Shown: positions 58,464 through 64,000 of the stretch, piece by piece
How the letters are laid out: every line of letters starts with the position of its first letter
How positions within the stretch are numbered: the stretch's first letter is position 1
NCBI GenBank assembly: GCA_900755895.1
Contig: CAAEIG010000104.1
Location: 62,001-126,000 of the forward strand
From: Clostridia bacterium
GTDB lineage: Bacteria > Bacillota > Clostridia > Oscillospirales > Acutalibacteraceae
DNA length: 64,000 bases
Reading direction: 5' to 3'
Made by a program: the position numbers and the translations under genes
Notes under the pieces: model-generated
The model's database searches: none
What the model saw: only the letters and a program-made list of their open reading frames with translations
What the model was told of the DNA's origin: nothing

Positions 58464-59137
58464 GCGCCTCCCTCCTTGAGCACATAGCCGTGGCCCCGCA
58501 CCGTGTGGATGTACTTGATGTCATAGCCCTCGTCCAACTTCTTGCGCAGATAGCGGATGTACACGTCAATGACATTGGAACCGCCGGAAAAATCATAGTC
58601 CCACACGTGTTGCTCCAGCTTATCTCGGCTCAACACGATTCCGGCATTTTGCATCATATACCGCAGCAGGGAAAACTCCTTGGAGGACAGGGTGATTTCC
58701 TTCCCACCCCGGAACACCTGGCGGGTGTCCAGATGAAGCTCCAGCTCCCCAACCTTCAGCACGCTGGTCTTCTCCCCCTGGGGTTTGCGCAGCAGCACCC
58801 GAAGCCGGGCCAGCAGCTCCTCAAAGGCAAAGGGCTTGATGAGGTAGTCGTCAGCACCTGCATCCAGGCCAGCCACCCGGTCCTCGATGCTGTCCCGGGC
58901 GGTGAGCAGCAGCACGGGCACCTGGTTTCCCTCCCGACGCAGGCGGGAGAGCACCCCCAGGCCGTTGAGCTTGGGCATCATGATGTCCAACACCAGGGCA
59001 TCGTACTCCGCACCCAGGAGGTAGTCGAAGACCTCCTCCCCGTCAAAGCAGCTATCCACACTGTAACCGGCTTCCTTCAACCGCTTTTTCAGCAGCTGGT
59101 TTAAGTCCCGCTCGTCCTCAGCCACCAGAATCCGCAT
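58460..59137 (-). CDS. OmpR-family response regulator of the PepSY-linked system
   Basis: A 225-residue regulator with receiver acidic residues Glu7/Asp8, phosphorylation Asp51 (LVLDIMMPKLNG), Lys in LIKPF and a winged-helix domain ending HTVRGHGYVLKEGGA. It starts 29 nt after the PepSY gene and overlaps the kinase gene. The palindrome at the PepSY promoter is a plausible target for autoregulation, although OmpR proteins more often use direct repeats. Confidence 0.95.
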   Translation of the reverse strand: MRILVAEDERDLNQLLKKRLKEAGYSVDSCFDGEEVFDYLLGAEYDALVLDIMMPKLNGLGVLSRLRREGNQVPVLLLTARDSIEDRVAGLDAGADDYLIKPFAFEELLARLRVLLRKPQGEKTSVLKVGELELHLDTRQVFRGGKEITLSSKEFSLLRYMMQNAGIVLSRDKLEQHVWDYDFSGGSNVIDVYIRYLRKKLDEGYDIKYIHTVRGHGYVLKEGGA

Positions 59138-59166
59138 AGCCCGCCTCTCTTTCTCCCTGCAGGGGA

Positions 59167-60024
59167 TCAGTCGTTATAATCCACGCTCCACTCGATGAAG
59201 GCCCCCGTAGAAGCATCAATCTCAAACTCGTACTCGGCTTGATTGTAGTACACTTCGCCCTCGTAAGTCCTTCGTCCGTCGTCGTAATCTTCCTCAATGC
59301 GCACCTGCTCCGCCGTCGCTCCGGGGACCCGCTCCAGCACCAGCTGCACCGCCTGCTCCATGGTGATCTCCCCAGAGGTCTGGCTGGCAGTTTCATTCTG
59401 CCCTGTGGTGGGAGTCCACCCCTCCACATCCGCGTCATAGGAGAGAATCTCACCGGTATCCTGGGCAATTTCATAGTCGTACTCCGTGGCGCCCACGGCA
59501 AACTCCACATCGTATACAGACCGGCCGTTTTCCACGTCTGCTTTAACCTTGTAGATGGTGGCCTCCTCCAGGGTGACCCCGGCGTGGTTCAGAGCAATGG
59601 TCTGAGCCTCCTCCTGGGTGATTCCCTGAGTCTGGGACTGGGAGCTCTCCTGCTGGGATGCCTGGCTGGAAGTCCCTTGGCTCTCCTGAGACTGGGAAGT
59701 TTCCGCCTGGGGCTCCTCCTGAGAGGTTTGACCGGTGGGCTGGTAGGAGTAATTGATGATCTCCCCGCTGTTGCTGGTCACATCATACTGATACTCCCGG
59801 TCATCCGTGGTAAACTGGATGTCAAAAACCTGGCGGCCACCCTCCTGCTCCAACTTTACCGACAGGGAGAGCAGCTCCTCTTGGGTCACGCCGGCGTGCT
59901 CCAAGGCGATCTCAGTGGCCTGGGTCTGAGTGACAGCGCCTGCGGAGCAGCCCGCCAAAATCAGTGCCAGGCCCAGCGCGGCCAATCCTTTTCCCAGCCT
60001 GGCTGGGGACAGTTTCCGTTTCAT
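59167..60024 (-). CDS. PepSY-domain lipoprotein with three repeats
   Basis: A 285-residue lipoprotein (LALILAGC lipobox, Cys at about 26). Three PepSY units follow: ATEIALEHAGVTQEEL...DREYQYDV, AQTIALNHAGVTLEEA...ATEYDYEI and AVQLVLERVPGATAEQV...AEYEFEID. A Gln/Ser-rich linker (about 110-150) separates units 1 and 2. PepSY domains often inhibit proteases or bind metals at the cell surface; here it is the first gene of an operon with a response regulator and kinase. AAAAGGAGG precedes ATG 60024. Confidence 0.88.
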   Translation of the reverse strand: MKRKLSPARLGKGLAALGLALILAGCSAGAVTQTQATEIALEHAGVTQEELLSLSVKLEQEGGRQVFDIQFTTDDREYQYDVTSNSGEIINYSYQPTGQTSQEEPQAETSQSQESQGTSSQASQQESSQSQTQGITQEEAQTIALNHAGVTLEEATIYKVKADVENGRSVYDVEFAVGATEYDYEIAQDTGEILSYDADVEGWTPTTGQNETASQTSGEITMEQAVQLVLERVPGATAEQVRIEEDYDDGRRTYEGEVYYNQAEYEFEIDASTGAFIEWSVDYND

Positions 60025-60040
60025 GCTGTACGCCTCCTTT

Positions 60041-60069
60041 TCTTCTGGTACTGCCAGTATACCAGAAGA
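60041..60069 (-). promoter_or_regulatory. PepSY operon promoter with perfect palindromic operator
   Basis: Minus strand -10 TATACT (60056-60061) lies inside the inverted repeat TCTTCTGGTA (60041-60050) / TACCAGAAGA (60060-60069), spacer 9 nt. A repressor or regulator site is likely. Upstream is a CT-rich TTTAATCTTTCTCTCATC stretch. Confidence 0.6.
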
Positions 60070-60115
60070 AGATGAGAGAAAGATTAAAGAACAGTTGTTT
60101 TTACAGGCGATGAGC

Positions 60116-60141
60116 ACACCTCCCCGGCTTCCGCATAGAAT
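60116..60141 (+). promoter_or_regulatory. Possible sigma-K-type promoter of the amidase gene
   Basis: AC (60116-60117), 16 nt, CATAGAAT (60134-60141) matches the late mother-cell sigma consensus (AC-N16-CATANNNT); no sigma-A promoter was found in this gap. Confidence 0.35.
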
Positions 60142-60170
60142 GAAGGGAACACTTGTAAGGAGGCGGTCTC

Positions 60171-60746
60171 TTGCCCATTCGCATCTTCATCGATCAGGGG
60201 CACAATCCCCAAGGGGTCAACGCCGGAGCCGAGGGCTTCGGCTTGCGGGAGCAGGACGTCAACTATGCCGTGGGCATGGAACTGGCCCGGCTTCTCAACA
60301 ACGACCCCCGTTTCACTGCCAGAGTCTCCCGATCCACACCCACTGAGACTCTGGGCACCAGCAATTCCACCAGCCTGCAACGCCGGGTTCAGATGGCAAA
60401 CTCCTGGCCTGCGGACTACTTCATCAGCATCCACTGCAACGCCAACACCAACCCCGCCATCAACGGCACCGAGGTCTATGTCTACCAGCAGAATACCCAG
60501 GCCTACTGGCTGGCCCAACACGTCCTCCGAGGTGTGGTGGACGCCGTGGGCACCCGGGACAACGGCGTCCGGCTGAACCCCAGCCTGTACGTCCTGCGGC
60601 GGACCAGCATGCCAGCCATCCTGGTGGAACTGGCCTATCTCACCAACGGTATGGACGCCTTAAAGCTCCGGGACGAGCAACCGGCCTTTGCCCGAGGGAT
60701 CTACAACGGGCTGCTGGGCTATTTCGGCTTTGCCCCAGAGAGCTGA
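60171..60746 (+). CDS. N-acetylmuramoyl-L-alanine amidase (Amidase_3)
   Basis: A 191-residue zinc amidase: IFIDQGHNPQG gives the first zinc His, DVNYAVGMELARLL the Glu region, YFISIHCNANTNPAINGTEVYVY the second His, and ILVELAYLTNGMD the catalytic Glu. It cuts the lactyl-peptide bond of peptidoglycan. There is no signal peptide, as in some sporulation lytic enzymes released from the mother cell. The start is TTG at 60171, six bases after AAGGAGG. Its stop lies 7 nt from that of the convergent MBL gene. Confidence 0.92.
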   Translation: MPIRIFIDQGHNPQGVNAGAEGFGLREQDVNYAVGMELARLLNNDPRFTARVSRSTPTETLGTSNSTSLQRRVQMANSWPADYFISIHCNANTNPAINGTEVYVYQQNTQAYWLAQHVLRGVVDAVGTRDNGVRLNPSLYVLRRTSMPAILVELAYLTNGMDALKLRDEQPAFARGIYNGLLGYFGFAPES

Positions 60747-60753
60747 CCCTATC

Positions 60754-61377
60754 TCAGGAGGGATAGGTCAGCACCGCCACGCTGTGGTGCATATTCTTAT
60801 GGATCTCAATGGTATCGGTGTCGTAGCGCATCCAGTGGCTGTCCAGGTTTAAGTAATCCTCCACAGGGCCCAGGACGTCAAACCCAAAGCTGTCAGAGCG
60901 GTAGTGCATGGGGATCACCACTTTGGCCTCCACAGCGTCGGCAATGGCCTTGGCCTCCTGGGGACCCACGGTGTAAAAACCTCCCACGGGCAGCATCACA
61001 GCGTCCACACCCTTGAGCTGCTCCAGAACCTCTGGGGCGGGCATCTCGCCCACATCACCCATGTGGGCCACCCGCAGACCCTCTGATTCCAGCAGGTGGA
61101 TGATATTGGGGCCACGCTTCTGGCCCTGGCAATCATCGTGGAAGGAGGCCAAAGGTGTGATGGTGAAGGGATTCTCCGGTCCATCCTCCCGCAGCATGGC
61201 TCCGGCACGATAATTGTGGTCGTGATGCTCATGGCTGCACAGAACCTGGTCAGCCACTTCCTGGATATCCCGGCAGCCGGGAACACTGCCCGGCTCAAAG
61301 GGATCCAGCAGAATCCGATACCCTTCACACTCCACTAAGAAGCAGGAATGTCCCAACCATTTCAGTTCAATCGCCAT
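60754..61377 (-). CDS. MBL-fold metal-dependent hydrolase
   Basis: A 207-residue metallo-beta-lactamase-fold protein: LGHSCFLVE at the start, SHEHHDHNYRAG (HxHxDH-type metal site), HMGDVGE and VIPMHYRSD (last metal ligands). It resembles the UlaG-like/UPF0173 group, whose substrates vary. AAGGAG is 9 nt before ATG 61377. Monocistronic. Confidence 0.88.
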   Translation of the reverse strand: MAIELKWLGHSCFLVECEGYRILLDPFEPGSVPGCRDIQEVADQVLCSHEHHDHNYRAGAMLREDGPENPFTITPLASFHDDCQGQKRGPNIIHLLESEGLRVAHMGDVGEMPAPEVLEQLKGVDAVMLPVGGFYTVGPQEAKAIADAVEAKVVIPMHYRSDSFGFDVLGPVEDYLNLDSHWMRYDTDTIEIHKNMHHSVAVLTYPS

Positions 61378-61432
61378 ACTAACAACTCCTTTTCCAGGCG
61401 GATTCTCTAGAAACCGTCCTTTTATGACTGCT

Positions 61433-61438
61433 AGTATA
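61433..61438 (-). promoter_or_regulatory. -10 element of the MBL hydrolase gene
   Basis: Minus strand TATACT, 55 nt before the start; the -35 region is poor. Confidence 0.45.
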
Positions 61439-61486
61439 CCACAAAATCCCCATTTTTGCCACTGGCTTTTCCCCAGCTCCAAAAGG

Positions 61487-61512
61487 AAAAAGCCCCGGCG
61501 CTAGGCCGGGAC
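61487..61512 (-). terminator. Terminator of the small 75-aa gene
   Basis: GTCCCGGC-CTAGC-GCCGGGGC followed by TTTTT on the minus strand, 7 nt after the stop. Confidence 0.8.
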
Positions 61513-61518
61513 CTTTTC

Positions 61519-61746
61519 TCACTGGCGGAGCTGAGGCCGTTTGCCATCCCCAGGACAGACTTTAGCCTGAGGAGCCGCTCCCGGTTCCTTCCGGGGGATC
61601 GCCATGGGTGACAGCTGCTGATAAGATTCCAGCTCCTGGGAGTTTTCCGGAGGGGTGAACATCAGCCCGGTACACTCGTTGGCAGAGGCTACGGGGGATG
61701 TCTCCTCCTGGACGTCGTGCTCGTGGTAATTGAAACGCTCTTTCAT
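61519..61746 (-). CDS. Small conserved-looking protein, 75 aa
   Basis: A 75-residue hydrophilic protein with no signal peptide. ATG 61746 (MKERFNYHEHDVQEE) has AAAGG 9 nt upstream; an ATG at 61755 abuts the ribosome site. NECTGLMFTPPEN in the middle looks like a conserved core of small clostridial proteins I have seen annotated as hypothetical. The own terminator directly after the stop supports a real gene. Function unknown. Confidence 0.65.
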   Translation of the reverse strand: MKERFNYHEHDVQEETSPVASANECTGLMFTPPENSQELESYQQLSPMAIPRKEPGAAPQAKVCPGDGKRPQLRQ

Positions 61747-61855
61747 GGCACTCATCCTTTCCGCCCTTAGTGTGCCGCTCTTTTCCCCTTCTATACACCT
61801 TGAACACAACATACGCCACTGGCCATGATCTCGGAATGGACAGTTGCGCCAGCCA

Positions 61856-61892
61856 CAAAAAAGAGCCGCAAGGAATTCCTTGCGGCTCTTTG
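61856..61892 (-). terminator. Terminator of the secDF operon
   Basis: AAAGAGCCGCAAGGAATTCCTTGCGGCTCTTT followed by TTT on the minus strand, about 10 nt after the secF stop. Confidence 0.92.
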
Positions 61893-61902
61893 ATTGATTA
61901 CA

Positions 61903-62856
61903 TTACTTCGCCTTAGCGCTGTCCAGCTTTTCACGCTTATGCAGCTGCCACATGCAGAACAGGTTGGGAGCAATGCACTGGCTGCTGAAGCAACCGGCTG
62001 CCACGCCAGCCATCATGGGCAGGGCAAAGGACACCACAGTGTCAATGTTGAAGATCACTGCCACAACCAGCACAACCAGCAGTGCCAGGAAGGTGGTCAC
62101 AGAGGTGAGCAGGGTACGGCCCAGGGTCTGGTTCAGGCTCAGGTTCATCAGGTCGGAATAGCTGGCCTTGGGTCCCAGAATCCGGCGATTCTCACGAACA
62201 CGGTCGTAGATAACGATGGTGCTGTTCAGGGAGTAACCCAGAATGGTCAGGATCACGGCGATGAACACATCGTTGATGGACATGCCGCAGATCACAAACA
62301 GGAAGAAGGCGATCAGCACGTCGTGGATCAACGCCACAATGGCGGTGACACCGGCAGAGAAACCGCCGATCTTACGGAACCGCAGGGTGATGTACACCAG
62401 CAGGAAAATCACGGTGATTGCCATGCACACCAGGCACTTCTGGAAGAACCGGGCGCCCATGGTGGCCTCCACGGAGTTGGATTCCAACAGGTTGAAGGTC
62501 AGCTCGTCATAAGCATTGGTCAGCACATCGGCCACTTCGGTCTGCTCGTCGGGAGTGATGCTCTGGTTGCCGGAGAAGGAAACCGTCACCTGATGAGCGC
62601 CGGTGCTAATGTCCTGGTTGATGGACACGGAGCACTCCTTGCCCAACTGCTCCTGAATGGTCTTCTGGACCTCTTCAGAAGAGATTTCGCCGCCCTCCAC
62701 GGAATACTTGACCATGGCGCCGCCAGCAAACTGGATATCCAGCTTGGGTCCGATCACGATGCTGCAAATAATGCCAATAACAATCAGCGCGATGGAGATA
62801 CCAAAGTAGATCTTCCTGTTCTTATAAAAGTCAAAGCGGTACATTTTCTCATTCAT
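61903..62856 (-). CDS. secF: Protein translocase subunit SecF
   Basis: A 317-residue RND-type membrane protein with six helices. LDIQFAGGAMVKYS at the periplasmic domain start, GFSAGVTAIVALIHDVLIAF with the conserved Asp of helix 4, and LGYSLNSTIVIYDRVRENRR are SecF signatures. With SecD it uses the proton or sodium gradient to pull secreted proteins out. The ATG at 62856 overlaps the secD end by 8 nt and has GGAGG 11 nt upstream. Confidence 0.96.
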   Translation of the reverse strand: MNEKMYRFDFYKNRKIYFGISIALIVIGIICSIVIGPKLDIQFAGGAMVKYSVEGGEISSEEVQKTIQEQLGKECSVSINQDISTGAHQVTVSFSGNQSITPDEQTEVADVLTNAYDELTFNLLESNSVEATMGARFFQKCLVCMAITVIFLLVYITLRFRKIGGFSAGVTAIVALIHDVLIAFFLFVICGMSINDVFIAVILTILGYSLNSTIVIYDRVRENRRILGPKASYSDLMNLSLNQTLGRTLLTSVTTFLALLVVLVVAVIFNIDTVVSFALPMMAGVAAGCFSSQCIAPNLFCMWQLHKREKLDSAKAK

Positions 62857-64000
62857 CGCCCCGAGCACCTCCAAACAGCCATTTTTTGTGCAGGCACTTG
62901 AAGCCAGCCAGAGAAGTGGTCATCAGCCGGGTTGCCAACACACCCATGACAAAGTTGGCAATGATGCCCACCAACAGGGTAAAGCCAAAGGAGAAGATGG
63001 AACCCGTGGTGGACTCGCCGAAGATCATGGACAGGATGTTGCTGGGCCCAAACACGCCCATCAGCATAATGGCCACAATTGCCGTGGTGATGTTGCCGTC
63101 GAAGATTGCCCAGAAGCTGCTCTGGAAGCCCTTCTGCAGAGCGCCGTCCAGAGTCTTGCCGTTCTTCAGCTCTTCACGAATACGGCTGGCGGTGATCACG
63201 TTGGCGTCCACGCCCATACCAATGGACAGGATCAGACCGGCGATACCGGGCAGCGTCATGGTGAAGGAGTTGAGGAAGGGGAAGAAGCCGGAGATGGCCG
63301 CAAAGCACAGGCCCATCTGACCGGCCAGGGTGATGGCAGCCACCACGCCGGGCAGCCGGAACACCACGATCATCAGCACTGCGATGATCACAAAGGCGAT
63401 GATGCCGGCCATCATCATGGCGTCAAGAGCCTGGGTTCCCAGGGTGGGCGCCATGGAGTTGAAGTCGGAAACCTCCAGGGCAAAGGGCAGAGCGCCTGCC
63501 TGGATCTTGGAAGCCAGCTGCGTGGCCTCCTCACTGGTGAAGTCACCGGTGATGGAGCACTCACCGTTGGTGATGGCTTCGTTGACAGTGGGATAGGAGA
63601 TCATCACGTCGTCCATCCAGATGGAGATGGTCTGGCCAACCAGCTCAGTAGTGGCCTGGGCGAACTTCTCCTTGCCCTCGTCGGAAAGCTTCAGAGAGAC
63701 AATGTACTGATACTCACCGGTCTCCTGATTCTGGGTCATGGCAGGCTCGGCGGAAACCACGTCGCTGCCCTCCAGAATGATGTTCTCAGCAGTGGTGCCG
63801 GTGGGAGTCTTGTAAACAAGGCTGCCGTCATCGGCATACTCGCTGGTCTCGTACTCCATGCCCTCCCGGAAGGTCAGCTGAGCCGTGGCGGCCAGCTCGT
63901 CAATGGCGGCTTCGGGATCGAAGTCCTCCTCATCGCTCTTCCAGGGGAAGCGCACGATGATCCGGTTATTGGTGGGATCGGTGTACAGCTCGTAGTCGGT
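62849..64000 (-). CDS. secD: Protein translocase subunit SecD, 5' end outside window
   Basis: The frame is open to the last base, so the N-terminus lies beyond 64000; 383 residues are visible. VSLKLSDEGKEKFAQATTEL and QAGALPFALEVSDFNSMAPTLG belong to the periplasmic domain. SIGMGVDANVITASRIREEL is the conserved GxDANV motif of helix 4 and MLMGVFGPSNIL lies in a following helix. Separate SecD and SecF genes rather than the fused SecDF of Bacillus. Internal GTG/ATG codons are not starts. Confidence 0.95.
   Translation of the reverse strand, partial: TDYELYTDPTNNRIIVRFPWKSDEEDFDPEAAIDELAATAQLTFREGMEYETSEYADDGSLVYKTPTGTTAENIILEGSDVVSAEPAMTQNQETGEYQYIVSLKLSDEGKEKFAQATTELVGQTISIWMDDVMISYPTVNEAITNGECSITGDFTSEEATQLASKIQAGALPFALEVSDFNSMAPTLGTQALDAMMMAGIIAFVIIAVLMIVVFRLPGVVAAITLAGQMGLCFAAISGFFPFLNSFTMTLPGIAGLILSIGMGVDANVITASRIREELKNGKTLDGALQKGFQSSFWAIFDGNITTAIVAIMLMGVFGPSNILSMIFGESTTGSIFSFGFTLLVGIIANFVMGVLATRLMTTSLAGFKCLHKKWLFGGARGDE

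Overview
The window (about 58-60 % GC by eye) reads as chromosome of a Firmicute of the Oscillospiraceae type (Flavonifractor/Pseudoflavonifractor-like gut anaerobe). The reasons are clostridial gene families (DUF4317, DUF1846, YkvI, NusG_II/Gx transporter, Cytidylate_kin2), T-box leaders, sigma-A promoters of TTGACA-17-TATACT type, strong AGGAGG ribosome binding sites and GC-rich hairpin repeats between genes. The genus is inference. There is no prophage, transposase, CRISPR array or rRNA; most genes are housekeeping or central metabolism.

Layout. 1-3.6 kb (minus): polyamine genes (PLP decarboxylase cut by the window edge, speD), then a stand-alone structured RNA of about 340 nt with its own promoter and terminator, then DUF1846. 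3.8-10.1 kb: AraK-like FGGY kinase with an AraR-like operator, DUF4317, a GNAT enzyme, and an ECF sigma factor with a large four-repeat anti-sigma-like membrane protein. 10.2-14.5 kb: domain-inverted GH3 beta-glucosidase, tRNA-Val(GAC), processive-type GT2. 14.8-20.8 kb: purL, alr, purC. 21-27.4 kb (minus): ridA, then a locus with two T-box leaders. One (specifier CUG, leucine) precedes a YkvI transporter and an iron-type dehydrogenase; the other precedes an unusual HTH-cupin-acyl-CoA synthetase fusion.

27.5-34.3 kb: flavodoxin, Mrp/NBP35 ATPase, a two-component system, a cytidylate-kinase-like protein, and an apbE/NusG_II/Gx-transporter operon. 34.9-38.2 kb: two convergent CorC-type CBS transporters, each behind a leader that carries an intrinsic terminator and shared sequence words, so probably a metal-sensing riboswitch. 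38.2-46 kb: sirtuin/exonuclease III pair, cyclophilin, then nucleoside and sugar salvage (pdp, GNAT, a 157-bp tandem repeat, cdd, deoC, PfkB kinase, manA). 46-47.7 kb: two tandem paralogous membrane proteins of unknown function.

47.7-55.4 kb (minus): secA, an acidic lipoprotein, a left-handed beta-helix protein, an FHA-FtsW/RodA fusion and a class B PBP, which look like a secretion/cell-wall transcription unit. 55.6-64 kb: MATE exporter, PepSY lipoprotein with response regulator and kinase, cell-wall amidase, MBL hydrolase, a small 75-aa protein, secF and the 3' part of secD.

The items most likely to be new are the stand-alone RNA next to speD, the T-box-controlled HTH-cupin-ligase locus, the paired CorC leaders, and a family of stop-codon-linked hairpin repeats whose stems covary between copies.
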